Assembly: GCF_004963255.1 (NCBI RefSeq)
Contig: NZ_SUGA01000034.1
Coordinates: 1 to 63,801 of the forward strand
Length of the DNA: 63,801 nucleotides
Source of the DNA: Mesorhizobium sp.
GTDB taxonomy: Bacteria > Pseudomonadota > Alphaproteobacteria > Rhizobiales > Rhizobiaceae
Reading direction: 5' to 3'
This document shows positions 1 through 8,222 of this stretch, in pieces (the first letter of the stretch is position 1; every line of letters starts with the position of its first letter). The notes beneath the pieces are model-generated. The model searched no databases, had not been told where the DNA came from, and worked only from the letters and a program-made list of their open reading frames with translations. Made by a program: the position numbers and the translations under genes.

Positions 1-1
1 A

Positions 2-28
2 CCTTCTCCCCGTTGAACGGGGAGAAGG
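2..28. repeat. Intergenic palindrome of rhizobial RIME/RPE type
   Basis: A perfect inverted repeat: an 11-bp arm CCTTCTCCCCG, loop TTGAA, then CGGGGAGAAGG. It lies outside any gene, just downstream of rpmE. Palindromes built on CTTCTCCCC/GGGGAGAAG are abundant in rhizobial intergenic DNA. It may be the edge of a longer element cut by the window. Confidence 0.7.
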
Positions 29-43
29 AAGAACCTGGCAACA

Positions 44-70
44 AAAAACCCGCCTCGAAGGCGGGTTTTT
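44..70 (-). terminator. Rho-independent terminator of rpmE
   Basis: Stem AAAACCCGCC / GGCGGGTTTT around a TCGAA loop, 24 bases past the rpmE stop. Read on the minus strand it ends in a T-run, as expected for an intrinsic terminator. Confidence 0.85.
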
Positions 71-93
71 CAAAAACTGCCGAGGTATCCGGC

Positions 94-315
94 TTAGAGG
101 CCGAAACCTTCGAAACGCTTCTTGAACTTCGACAGGCGGCCGCCGCGGTCGAGCAGGGTCTGCTGGCCGCCGGTCCAGGCCGGGTGCGTGGTCGGGTCGA
201 TGTCGAGGTTCATCGTGTCGCCTTCCTTGCCCCAGGTCGAACGGGTCAGGTATTCGGTGCCGTCGGTCATGACGACCTTGATGGTGTGGTAGTCGGGATG
301 GATATCGGCCTTCAT
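94..315 (-). CDS. rpmE: 50S ribosomal protein L31
   Basis: Structural protein of the large ribosomal subunit, 73 aa, the usual size for L31. The product begins MKADIHPDYHTIKVV and holds the family core around GDTMNLDIDPTTHPAWTG. The reading frame stays open upstream, but homologs begin at this ATG. No CxxC zinc motif is present, so this is the zinc-independent long form common in alphaproteobacteria. It is transcribed away from the divergent ABC exporter and is followed by a strong terminator, so it is probably monocistronic. Confidence 0.95.
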   Translation of the reverse strand: MKADIHPDYHTIKVVMTDGTEYLTRSTWGKEGDTMNLDIDPTTHPAWTGGQQTLLDRGGRLSKFKKRFEGFGL

Positions 316-521
316 TGTCTTATGTCCTGGCTTGCCGGCGCCGGTGACGGGCCAATGGCCTGCGTCGATGCGCCCCTTTTTAAAACTCGAAGCCGCAGCT
401 AATGAAAAGCCACGGCTTCTAAAACGGTCGGCGAGCCTATACATCAGCCGGAATTGAATCACAAGGCCGCGGCAAGCGCATATTGAAGCGCGGTATTGAC
501 CAGCGGCCAGAGGAAACGCTC

Positions 522-2324
522 ATGGCGGATATCGGTGCCAGTGGAGACCAGCGCAGGCGCTCGGTCCGGCCGCTGAGAAACCTTTTCCCCTATATCACGC
601 GCTACCGGAAGCTGGCGCTCGGCGCGATCGTCTCGCTGATCGTGGCGGCGGTGACGACGCTTGCCCTGCCGATGGCCGTGCGGCGCATGATCGACCATGG
701 CTTCCAGGCCTCGGGCTCTACCTTCATCGCCGAATATTTCGCCGCGCTGGTGGCGATGGCGGCGCTGCTCGCGGCGGCTTCGGCCAGCCGCTATTATTTC
801 GTCATCACGCTGGGCGAGCGGGTCGTGGCCGACATCCGCCGCGACGTTTTTGCCCATGTCACGACACTGTCGCCCGCCTTTTTCGATCGCGCGCATTCGG
901 GCGAGATCGTGTCGCGGCTCGCCGCCGACACCACGCAGGTGAAGTCGGCGGTCGGCGCCACCGCCTCGGTCGCGTTGCGCAATGTCATCCTGGGCCTCGG
1001 CGCGGTGGCGATGATGGTCGTCACCAGCCCGAAACTGTCCGGCCTGGTGATCGCGGCCATTCCGCTGATCGTGCTGCCGCTGGTCGCCTTCGGCCGCTCG
1101 GTGCGGCGCAAGTCCCGGCAAGCGCAGGATACGCTCGCGGAGGCCACGGCCTATGCCAGCGAGCAGATCGGCGCGGTGCGCACGCTGCAGGCTTTCACCA
1201 ACGAGAAGCTGGTGACCGGCCGCTTCGCTGACGCCGTCGACGCCGCCTTCGAAGCAGCCAGGGCCTCGGTGTTCGCGCGCTCGTTCCTGACCTTCTTCGC
1301 CATCTTCATGATCTTTTCCTCGGTGGTGGCGGTGCTGTGGTTCGGCTCGCGCGACGTGCTTGCCGGCACGCTGTCGCCCGGCACGCTCAGCCAGTTCCTG
1401 CTCTATTCGGTGTTCGCCGCCGGCGCGCTCGGCGCGCTGTCGGAAGTGTGGAGCGAGCTGTCGCAGGCGGCGGGCGCCGCCGAGCGGCTGACGGAGATCC
1501 TGGCCGAGACGCCAACGATCCAGCGGCCGGTCGAGCCGCTTCCACTGCCGGCCACCGCGAAGGGCGCGATCAGCTTCGACGACGTTTCCTTCTCCTATCC
1601 GGCCCGGCCGGACCGCGCCGCCGTGCACGGCCTGAGCTTCCAGGTGAAGCCCGGCGAGACGGTGGCGATCGTCGGGCCTTCGGGCGCCGGCAAGAGTACC
1701 GTCTTTTCGCTGATCCTGCGCTTTTACGATCCCGAGACCGGCCGCGTCGCCATCGACGGCGTCGACCTGCGCGAGGCCGATCCGGCCGCCATCCGCCAAC
1801 GCATCGCGATCGTGCCGCAGGACGTCACCATCTTCGCGGCAAGCGTGCTCGACAATATCGGCTTCGGCCGGCAGGGCGCCAGCGAGGCTGAGATCGAGGC
1901 CGCAGCCAAGGTGGCGCTTGCCGATGAATTCATCGCCAGGCTGGACAAGGGCTATGACAGCCAGGTCGGTGAGCGCGGCGTGACGCTGTCGGGCGGCCAG
2001 CGCCAGCGCATCGCCATTGCCCGCGCCATCCTGCGCGACGCGCCGATCCTCCTGCTCGACGAAGCGACATCGGCGCTCGACGCCGAGAGCGAGACGCTGG
2101 TGCAACGGGCGCTGGAGCGGCTGATGCGCGGCCGCACCACCCTCGTCATCGCCCACCGTCTGGCGACAGTGCTCAAGGCCGACCGTATCCTCGTCATGGA
2201 GGGCGGGCGCGTCGTCGAGGAAGGCACGCATCAGAGCCTGGTCGCCAAGGGTGGCACCTATGCGCGGCTCGCCAAACTGCAGTTCGAGGCAGGCGCCGGG
2301 GTGTTCAAAGGAGCGGCGGAGTAG
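522..2324 (+). CDS. MsbA/LmrA-like ABC transporter, fused permease and ATPase
   Basis: Half-transporter of the type I exporter family (600 aa), expected to homodimerise in the inner membrane and export lipids or hydrophobic compounds. An N-terminal six-helix membrane domain covers about residues 20-320. The ATPase domain follows, with Walker A GPSGAGKST near 384, signature LSGGQ near 489 and Walker B LLLDEATSALD near 510. I chose ATG 522 because AGAGGA sits 8-10 bases upstream; a TTG at 483 would add 13 residues and lacks such a site. Alphaproteobacterial relatives are often annotated as multidrug or lipid A exporters. The substrate cannot be told from sequence. Confidence 0.92.
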   Translation: MADIGASGDQRRRSVRPLRNLFPYITRYRKLALGAIVSLIVAAVTTLALPMAVRRMIDHGFQASGSTFIAEYFAALVAMAALLAAASASRYYFVITLGERVVADIRRDVFAHVTTLSPAFFDRAHSGEIVSRLAADTTQVKSAVGATASVALRNVILGLGAVAMMVVTSPKLSGLVIAAIPLIVLPLVAFGRSVRRKSRQAQDTLAEATAYASEQIGAVRTLQAFTNEKLVTGRFADAVDAAFEAARASVFARSFLTFFAIFMIFSSVVAVLWFGSRDVLAGTLSPGTLSQFLLYSVFAAGALGALSEVWSELSQAAGAAERLTEILAETPTIQRPVEPLPLPATAKGAISFDDVSFSYPARPDRAAVHGLSFQVKPGETVAIVGPSGAGKSTVFSLILRFYDPETGRVAIDGVDLREADPAAIRQRIAIVPQDVTIFAASVLDNIGFGRQGASEAEIEAAAKVALADEFIARLDKGYDSQVGERGVTLSGGQRQRIAIARAILRDAPILLLDEATSALDAESETLVQRALERLMRGRTTLVIAHRLATVLKADRILVMEGGRVVEEGTHQSLVAKGGTYARLAKLQFEAGAGVFKGAAE

Positions 2325-2355
2325 CCGCATCCGGCTGGCTTCGAAGTGCCTCGCG

Positions 2356-3840
2356 TCAGCCGCCGTAACGCCGGCGCAGATGCTCGGTGAAGTAAGCTGC
2401 ATTCAGCTTCTCGCCGGTGGCGCGCTCGAGCAAGTCCGGCGTCGACCAGCGCGAGCCCTGCGACCAGATCTTTGCACGACGCCACTCGTTGATGGCGCTG
2501 AAATCGCCCTTGGCGAGGTCCTCGTCGACGGATGGATGCTGCCTGGTCAAAGCCGCCCATTGCTGCGCCGCCATCATGGCGCCCAGCGTGTAGGACGGGA
2601 AATAGCCGAAGGCGGCGCCCGGCCAGTGCACGTCCTGCATCGGCCCGTCGGCCGGGTTGTCGAGGGTCGAGAGGCCGAGATAGTCGCGCATCTTGGCGTC
2701 CCATGCATCGGGCAGGTCGGCGACCTCCAGCCGGCCGGTCACGAGCTCCTGCTCGAGCTCGTAGCGCAGGATGACATGCAGCGGATAGGTGACCTCGTCG
2801 GCGTCGACGCGGATCAAGCCGCGTTTCACATGGTGGACAAGCGGCAGGATGTCGTCGAGCGACCAGGCTTCACCGAGATGTCTTTCGACCACCGGCAGCG
2901 CCCAACGCCAGAAGGCGGGATTGCGGCCGACCTGCTTTTCGACGAACAGGCTCTGGCTCTCATGCACGGCCATTCCGCGCGCCTTGCCGAGCGGCCAGTG
3001 CGACCAGGCCTTTGGAAGGTTCTGCTCGTAGAGCGCGTGGCCGGTCTCGTGCAGCACGCCCATCAGCGCCGACAGGAAGTCGGAGGTCTTGTAGCGGGTG
3101 GTGATGCGCACGTCGGTCGGCACGCCGCCGCAGAAGGGGTGGTGCGATACCGACAGCGAGCCATGGGTGAGGTCGAAGCCGACCGCCGCCATCATGGCGA
3201 GGCCGAGCTCGCGCTGCCTGTCGATGGCGTAGCTACCCGACAGCGGCTTCAACGGATGTTTTGCCAGCCGTGCATCCTGCACGGCCAGCGCATGCGGCAG
3301 GAAGTCCTTGAGAAAGGCCTTCAGCTCGGCAAAGACCGGCGTTATGTCGGCGGCCCGGTTGCCGGGATCGTATTGCTCCATCAGCGCGTCATAGGGTGTG
3401 AGGCCGAGCGCATCGGCACGCAGCGCCGCTTCCTCGCGCACCAGCGTCACGACGCCTTCCAGCGCCGGCAGGAAGCCTGCCCAATCATTCTTGGCGCGAA
3501 GGTCACGCCAGAGCTGCTCGGAGCGCATGCGCGCTACCGTCTGGCGCTCGACAAACTCGGCCGGCAGGCAGGTGAGGTTGGTGTATTGCCGGCGCAGTTC
3601 CCGGACCGCCGCCTGCTGCTCTTCGCTCAACGGCTCGGCTTCGGCGGCCGAAATCCAGTCGCCGATCTCCGGCGCGGTCGCCTGGCGATGCAGCATGCCG
3701 GCAAGCGAGGACATCGCCTCGGCGCGCTTCTCGCCGCCGCCAACCGCCATATGCGTCGCTTCGTCGGCGCCGAGGATGGCCAAAGCATGCTCGAGCGCTT
3801 CGAGCTTGTGGCAGAGGTCGTCGAGTTTCTGGAAGGACAT
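2356..3840 (-). CDS. Carboxypeptidase Taq, metallopeptidase family M32
   Basis: Zinc (or cobalt) carboxypeptidase that removes C-terminal residues from peptides in the cytoplasm. Its 494 aa match the usual M32 length of about 500. The catalytic HETGH lies at residues 264-268, inside the longer LMGVLHETGHALYEQ. The downstream HESQSLF supplies the third metal ligand, and HPFCGGVPTDVRITTRY before the HExxH is a family hallmark. There is no signal peptide. It converges with the ABC exporter gene, with 31 bases between the stops. It is probably housekeeping peptide turnover. Confidence 0.95.
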   Translation of the reverse strand: MSFQKLDDLCHKLEALEHALAILGADEATHMAVGGGEKRAEAMSSLAGMLHRQATAPEIGDWISAAEAEPLSEEQQAAVRELRRQYTNLTCLPAEFVERQTVARMRSEQLWRDLRAKNDWAGFLPALEGVVTLVREEAALRADALGLTPYDALMEQYDPGNRAADITPVFAELKAFLKDFLPHALAVQDARLAKHPLKPLSGSYAIDRQRELGLAMMAAVGFDLTHGSLSVSHHPFCGGVPTDVRITTRYKTSDFLSALMGVLHETGHALYEQNLPKAWSHWPLGKARGMAVHESQSLFVEKQVGRNPAFWRWALPVVERHLGEAWSLDDILPLVHHVKRGLIRVDADEVTYPLHVILRYELEQELVTGRLEVADLPDAWDAKMRDYLGLSTLDNPADGPMQDVHWPGAAFGYFPSYTLGAMMAAQQWAALTRQHPSVDEDLAKGDFSAINEWRRAKIWSQGSRWSTPDLLERATGEKLNAAYFTEHLRRRYGG

Positions 3841-3987
3841 GATGGATACCCAGCTTCAATGTGGCTGGCGCGAAAAGATACCAACGCACCGCGCTTGGCA
3901 ACCCTGATCGGCCGGGATGGAACTAGTGGTCTTGCCTTGTGGGGCGGCTGCGTGATCAATGCCGGGAACAAGCTGCTGGAGGGGACG

Positions 3988-4337
3988 ATGGTCGGCAATA
4001 TACTGGTCGGGTGGCGCTGATCCATTGCTACATCGTCTATCTGGAGATGGTGCTATGGGACACGCCCCGCGGCCACAAGGCGTTCAAGCTGGCGCCTGAA
4101 TTTGCCAGAGCTTCGAAGGTGCTTGCCGCCAATCAGGGGCTCTATAACGGATTTCTCGCCGCGGGCCTGATCTGGGGTCTCTACCTCGGCGCCGCAGGCT
4201 TTCAGGTCAAGATGTTCTTCCTGCTCTGCGTCGCGACAGCTGGCCTCTATGGCGCGGCAACTGTCGGCCGCAAGATTCTCTTCGTTCAGACGGTTCCGGC
4301 AATAATTGCGATCCTCGCGCTTTGGCTCGGCCTATAA
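3988..4337 (+). pseudogene. DUF1304 family membrane protein, interrupted by a frameshift
   Basis: Small membrane protein of unknown function. The ATG at 3988 follows GGAGGGG and encodes MVGNILVG, but this frame stops at 4018-4020. The rest of the family signature lies one frame over, from about 4011: VALIHCYIVYLEMVLWDTPRG, then LAANQGLYNGFLAAGLIWGL and two more hydrophobic helices to 4337. Adding one base after 4010, in the GGG run, gives an uninterrupted protein of about 117 aa, the normal DUF1304 length. The frame of the 3' part is open back to 3939, but the residues before 4011 do not resemble the family. It is either a recent pseudogene or a homopolymer error in the sequence. Confidence 0.8.
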
Positions 4338-4356
4338 CCAAAACGATACGCGATCG

Positions 4357-4393
4357 AAAAAAGACGCCCTCGGGGCCAGGTCCCGCGGGCGTC
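4357..4393 (-). terminator. Terminator of the 4411-4836 gene
   Basis: GACGCCC (4363-4369) pairs with GGGCGTC (4387-4393). The minus-strand reading ends in six Ts. It lies between two convergent genes, just past the stop of the minus-strand one. Confidence 0.75.
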
Positions 4394-4410
4394 CGTTTCT
4401 GCCGGAGACG

Positions 4411-4836
4411 TCAGCCGTTCGGGTAGTTCCCGCCGTCGGAGCCGTCGCCCATCATGAAGCCGCTGCCGGTGTCGTTCATCAGCCTCTGGTCGACATTGTC
4501 GAGGCGGCGCAGCAGTTCATGGTATTGCGCGGACGGGATCCGGCCGTGATCCGAAGCCGCGACATGGTCCGCGGCCTGGCTGATGCGAGCGGCGCGCATG
4601 TGCAGTTGCTGCGCTTCGGAAGCCGAAATGTTGTTTGCCTGCCGGGCATCGGTGATGCCCTGATCCACGCCCTGGACCTGATCGATAAGACCGGCCGCGC
4701 GCGGGCCGATGAAATCGGTCGTAGGGGTCGCGTCGAGCGCCCCCTTGTGGTGCCCGGCCGCACAGGCGCCAGCGAGCGGGGCCGCGATCAGCGCGGCAGC
4801 CAGGGTCATAGTCTTGAGAGATGTTGAAGCGCGCAT
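4411..4836 (-). CDS. Small exported protein of unknown function, possible lipoprotein
   Basis: A 141-aa protein I do not recognise. It starts MRASTSLKTM with a hydrophobic stretch (LAAALIAAPLAGACAAG) forming a signal peptide. The cysteine after LAGA could be a lipobox, but the residues before it are not canonical. The mature part is hydrophilic and probably helical (SASEAQQLHMRAARISQAAD) and ends in a glycine-rich tail. The start was set at 4836, where GGAGG lies about 10 bases upstream; the frame is open further upstream without coding character. It is likely periplasmic or anchored to the outer membrane. Confidence 0.7.
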   Translation of the reverse strand: MRASTSLKTMTLAAALIAAPLAGACAAGHHKGALDATPTTDFIGPRAAGLIDQVQGVDQGITDARQANNISASEAQQLHMRAARISQAADHVAASDHGRIPSAQYHELLRRLDNVDQRLMNDTGSGFMMGDGSDGGNYPNG

Positions 4837-5091
4837 GGCGGCGCATCCTCCGATAGGGAAGGCCGCGGCCCTGCCGCCAGCCTTCCGACCTTTACGGGCC
4901 GTCCGGTTCCGTCGCGTCGCGATGGGAGGCATCGCCGGCGGTCCCCGGCCCTGCGCGGCAAATTAGGTGCGTCGATTGCCGATGTGTAATTAAAAAATGA
5001 TAATGTTTTCAGGCCTTGCCGCCGGAACTTGGCGCGCTAAGTATTCAGCCGACAAACAACTTCCCGTGACTTTCCGTGATCCTAAAGCGCG

Positions 5092-5189
5092 TCGCGATCT
5101 TTCAGAGACGTTCCGTGCGCTTTAGGGTTTTGATTTTACGCATGTCTTTATCCCGAAACCGGTTCCCACTTTCGGGAGACATGCTTTAA
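5092..5189 (+). repeat. Dispersed ~100-bp intergenic repeat, copy 1
   Basis: Begins CTAAAGCGCGTCGCGATC and ends CCCACTTTCGGGAGACATGC. Its 3' half can fold through CCCGAAA / TTTCGGG. Close copies lie at 34127-34230 (inverted) and 55001-55103, with degenerate ones at 8131-8202 and 43137-43180. It abuts the stop of the MotB-like gene. The remaining 4837-5091 holds nothing I can identify beyond the likely promoter area of the 4411-4836 gene. Confidence 0.8.
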
Positions 5190-6218
5190 TCACCGTTCGG
5201 TGAGCTTCAGTTCAATGCGGCGGTTCTTGCTACGCGCCTCGTCGGTATCGGCGGGGTCGAGTGGCTGGAACTCGCCGAAGCCGGCGGCCACCAGCCGGTT
5301 GGCCGGCACGCCGTTCTCGATCAGGAATTTCACCACCGAGGTGGCGCGCGCGGTCGACAGTTCCCAGTTGTCGCGATAGCGGCCGGTGCCGGACAGCGGT
5401 TTGTTATCGGTGTGGCCGTCGACGCGCAGCACCCAGCTGATCTCCGGCGGGATTTCCTTCTGCAATTCGATGATGGCGTCGGCGAGCTTCTTCATCTCGA
5501 CCTTGCCGGCATCGTTGATCTCGTCCGAGCCGGTCGGAAACAGCACCTCGGACTGGAAGACGAAACGGTCGCCGACGATGCGGATATTCTCGCGGTCGGC
5601 GAGGATCTCGCGCAGCCGGCCGAAGAAGTCTGAACGGTAGCGGTTGAGCTCCTGGACGCGCTGCGCCAGCGCCACGTTCAGGCGGCGGCCGAGATCGGCG
5701 ATCTTGGTGTTGGAGTCGCGGTCGCGCTGCTCGGAGACGTTGAGCGCATCTTCCAGCGCGCCGATCTGCTTGCGAAGCGCCGCGATCTGCTGGTTGAGGA
5801 TCTCGACCTGGCTCAGCGCCTGCTGACTGATCTGGCGCTGGTTGCTGAGCTCGCCGGAAAGCTGGTCGGCCCGCTTGTTGGCCGCGTCGCCGGCGCCGGC
5901 GCCCTGCGCCAGCAGCTGCTCGAGGCGGCTCTTTTCGGCCTGCGCCGCCGACAGCGAGGCCTGCAGGTTGGCGAGCGAATCCTCCTTGTCCTGGCTGTTC
6001 GTGCGCTCCAGCGCGAGCAGCTGGGTCAGTTCGTTGATCTGCGAGTTGAGGCGGTTGAGCACCGCGTCCTTGCCGGAGATCTCGCGGCTGAGCAGGAACT
6101 GCGCCAGCACGAAGACGGTGAGCAGGAACATGATGGCAAGCAGCAGCGTCGACAGCGCGTCGACGAAACCCGGCCAGTAGTCGATGCGGCGGTCGGCGCG
6201 CCGTCTTGCCAGCGCCAC
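5190..6218 (-). CDS. MotB/OmpA-like peptidoglycan-binding channel subunit
   Basis: The 342-aa partner of the MotA-like protein encoded immediately upstream. A single N-terminal transmembrane helix (about residues 17-45) carries an aspartate in FVDALSTLL, placed like the proton-carrying Asp of MotB. A long coiled coil follows (about 45-190, rich in E, Q, R, L). The C-terminal OmpA domain (about 215-342) has the peptidoglycan motifs VDGHTDNKPL and NWELSTARA…SKNRRIELKL. The start is GTG at 6218, one base past the upstream stop, so translation is coupled. Such pairs form ion-driven envelope machines and are often mis-annotated as flagellar motor genes; there is no flagellar gene nearby. Confidence 0.85.
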   Translation of the reverse strand: MALARRRADRRIDYWPGFVDALSTLLLAIMFLLTVFVLAQFLLSREISGKDAVLNRLNSQINELTQLLALERTNSQDKEDSLANLQASLSAAQAEKSRLEQLLAQGAGAGDAANKRADQLSGELSNQRQISQQALSQVEILNQQIAALRKQIGALEDALNVSEQRDRDSNTKIADLGRRLNVALAQRVQELNRYRSDFFGRLREILADRENIRIVGDRFVFQSEVLFPTGSDEINDAGKVEMKKLADAIIELQKEIPPEISWVLRVDGHTDNKPLSGTGRYRDNWELSTARATSVVKFLIENGVPANRLVAAGFGEFQPLDPADTDEARSKNRRIELKLTER

Positions 6219-6219
6219 G

Positions 6220-7239
6220 TCAGTGGACCCCTTGCTTCTTCAGCGCGTCGGCGATCTTTTCCAGCGTGTTGCGCATGGCCTTCTGCTCGTCCGACTGGGC
6301 CTCGACCCAGTCGCGCATGATCTGCTGCTCGGAGCGCATGTTCTTGACCAGCCCGGAAATGCCGTCGGCGAGGTTGGCCATGGCGGTGGCGACGCGCGGA
6401 TTGGAGCCGCCGCCGTTCTCCTGCAGGCTGCGCAGCCGCTCGGACAGCAGCCGGATGTCCTCGGAGGATTCGGTCTTGGCCGTGTCGGAGACAACGATGT
6501 CCGACGACAGGTCGGTGACCGAGGACAGCCAGTTCTCAAGCTCAGTGTAGAAGCGGGTCTGGGCGCGGCCGGCCTGCAGGTCGAGGAAGCCGAGCACGAG
6601 CGAGCCGGAAAGGCCGAACAGCGAGGACGAAAAGGCGGTGCCCATGCCGGCGAGCGGCGCCGACAGGCCCTGCTTCAGCGCATCCAAGACAGCCGCGGCA
6701 TCGCCGGTGCCGGGATCCAGCGCTTCGATCGTCTCGCGGATCGAGGCGATGGTGTTGAGCAGGCCCCAGAAGGTGCCGAGCAGGCCGAGGAACACCAGCA
6801 GGCCGACAAGATAGCGTGAGGTGTCGCGGCTCTCGTCGAGGCGGGTGGCGATGGAATCGAGCATCGTGCGCATCGACGAGGTCGAGAAGGCGATCGTCGA
6901 CGAGCGGCCGATCATCGCCTTCATCGGCGCCAGCAGCACGGGCTCGGTGGTTTCGGAGCCGGCGCGGAAGGAATTGACCCAGCGCACCTCGCGGAACAGT
7001 CGGCCGACCTGGGCAAAAGCGAGCAGAATGCCCACCGCAAGAACGCCGACGATCAACCCGTTGAGGCCCGGATTGCTGGAGAAGGCGGTCGAGATCTGGC
7101 GGGTGAGGATGGCGGCGATGAACCCGACGATGATCAGGAAGATCACCATGGTGAGCAGGAAAACCTGCGGGCTCGACAGCTTGTGCGGATCATAGACCAG
7201 GACGTCCGATCGCCTGCCGAAGGATCTGAGAAAAGCCAT
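6220..7239 (-). CDS. MotA/TolQ/ExbB-family proton channel protein
   Basis: A 339-aa inner-membrane protein with four hydrophobic helices, near residues 26-46, 58-78, 143-167 and 200-223. The last two carry the family's conserved GLLGTFWGLLNT and SAPLAGMGTAFSSSLFGLSG. A helical cytoplasmic tail follows. It forms the ion channel with the adjacent MotB-like subunit. The start at 7239 (MAFLRSFGRR) was chosen because the open frame upstream lacks coding character and homologs begin here. Its real role (envelope integrity, motility, secretion) cannot be read from sequence. Confidence 0.85.
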   Translation of the reverse strand: MAFLRSFGRRSDVLVYDPHKLSSPQVFLLTMVIFLIIVGFIAAILTRQISTAFSSNPGLNGLIVGVLAVGILLAFAQVGRLFREVRWVNSFRAGSETTEPVLLAPMKAMIGRSSTIAFSTSSMRTMLDSIATRLDESRDTSRYLVGLLVFLGLLGTFWGLLNTIASIRETIEALDPGTGDAAAVLDALKQGLSAPLAGMGTAFSSSLFGLSGSLVLGFLDLQAGRAQTRFYTELENWLSSVTDLSSDIVVSDTAKTESSEDIRLLSERLRSLQENGGGSNPRVATAMANLADGISGLVKNMRSEQQIMRDWVEAQSDEQKAMRNTLEKIADALKKQGVH

Positions 7240-7340
7240 CCGTGCCCCGTTTCCGATGCCACCGCCGCAGAATTGCCGCGACTCTAAACGGAATTGTGAC
7301 CAAATTGAATGGCGCTTTTCAATATCGCCTACGTCATGGA

Positions 7341-8033
7341 TTAGAACCGGTTGACGACCAGACAGTCGACCATGGCGGCCAGATGCAGGCCGGCGCCGGT
7401 GACGACGAAACCGTGCCAAACGGCGTTGTGGAAGCGCAGGCCCTTCCAGGCGAAGAAGATGACGCCGCAGGAATAGACGATGCCGCCGGCGACGAGCAAC
7501 GCGACCGAGGTCGTCGGCAGCGTCTGGACCAGCGGTCCGGCCAGCACCACACCGCTCCAGCCGATGGCGAGGTAGAAGACGATGGCCAGCCGGTCGTAGC
7601 GGCCGGGCAGGAACATCTTGATGGCGATGCCGGCCGCAGCTGCGCCCCACACGACGACGATCATGGGCAGCGCCAGCGACGAGTTTTTGAGCTGGGCGAG
7701 GAAGGGCGTGTAGGTGGCGGCGATCAGGAGATAGATCGCTGCATGATCGAAGCGGCGCAGGATCCATTTCGCCGGCCAGGATACCGGCCACAGATTGTAG
7801 GCCAGCGACACCGACAGCACGGTGAGCAGCGACACGACGTAGAAGACGACGGCGACATACTCGCCCGGCCCGGAATGGAATGCGGCGAGCGCCAGGAAAG
7901 CCGAACCGGCGGCGATCGCCAGCACGATGCCGACAGCATGGACGACGCCGTCCGCGATCATCTCGGCGCGCGAATAATGCCAGCGCCCCACGAAGGGGAT
8001 CTCAAGCCTCGTATCTGCGCGCGCGTCGTTCAT
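7341..8033 (-). CDS. HlyIII/PAQR-family seven-helix membrane protein
   Basis: A 230-aa integral membrane protein of the hemolysin III (adiponectin-receptor-like) family. Seven hydrophobic segments are apparent. Family signatures include MIADGVVHAVG near the N-terminus, RRFDHAAIYLLIAATYTPF mid-protein, and a C-terminal HNAVWHGFV whose histidines are thought to bind zinc in PAQR proteins. The bacterial function is poorly defined (membrane homeostasis or a ceramidase-like hydrolase); the haemolysin name is historical. It appears monocistronic. Confidence 0.88.
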   Translation of the reverse strand: MNDARADTRLEIPFVGRWHYSRAEMIADGVVHAVGIVLAIAAGSAFLALAAFHSGPGEYVAVVFYVVSLLTVLSVSLAYNLWPVSWPAKWILRRFDHAAIYLLIAATYTPFLAQLKNSSLALPMIVVVWGAAAAGIAIKMFLPGRYDRLAIVFYLAIGWSGVVLAGPLVQTLPTTSVALLVAGGIVYSCGVIFFAWKGLRFHNAVWHGFVVTGAGLHLAAMVDCLVVNRF

Positions 8034-8130
8034 GAATGATCCTGCATTGCCCTAATCTGGGCGGTCGCGGACCAGTATTTCAAGCTTCGGTTGCGGTTTT
8101 GCGACTGCGCCGCCGCGCGTCCTTTCGACG

Positions 8131-8202
8131 CGCAAGAGCGCTGTAGCACTTTGATTTGCGCATGATCCCTAGCGAAAATCGATTCCGACTTTCGCAGTAG
8201 GG
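8131..8202 (+). repeat. Degenerate copy of the dispersed intergenic repeat
   Basis: TTTGATTTGCGCATGATC … ATCGATTCCGACTTTCGCAG aligns to the right half of the 5092-5189 element with many substitutions. It lies between the HlyIII and inositol monophosphatase genes. Confidence 0.55.
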
Positions 8203-8222
8203 CGCTGACCGCGACGCCGCGC

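Noticed and set aside
459..2402. Long open frame on the minus strand opposite the ABC exporter
   Set aside because: It is antisense to a well-supported ABC transporter, is Arg/His/Gly-rich without any domain, and arises from high GC. The same holds for many long antisense frames, such as those at 2251-4020 and 40450-42177.
3939..4010. Alternative N-terminus for the DUF1304 protein
   Set aside because: The residues do not resemble the family, whereas the other frame from ATG 3988 encodes the expected N-terminus after a good ribosome site.
5190..7239. Zorya-type anti-phage system (ZorAB are MotA/MotB-like)
   Set aside because: No zorC, zorD or zorE-like helicase or nuclease gene is nearby, and the neighbours are housekeeping genes. 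The pair alone is widespread in Rhizobiales.
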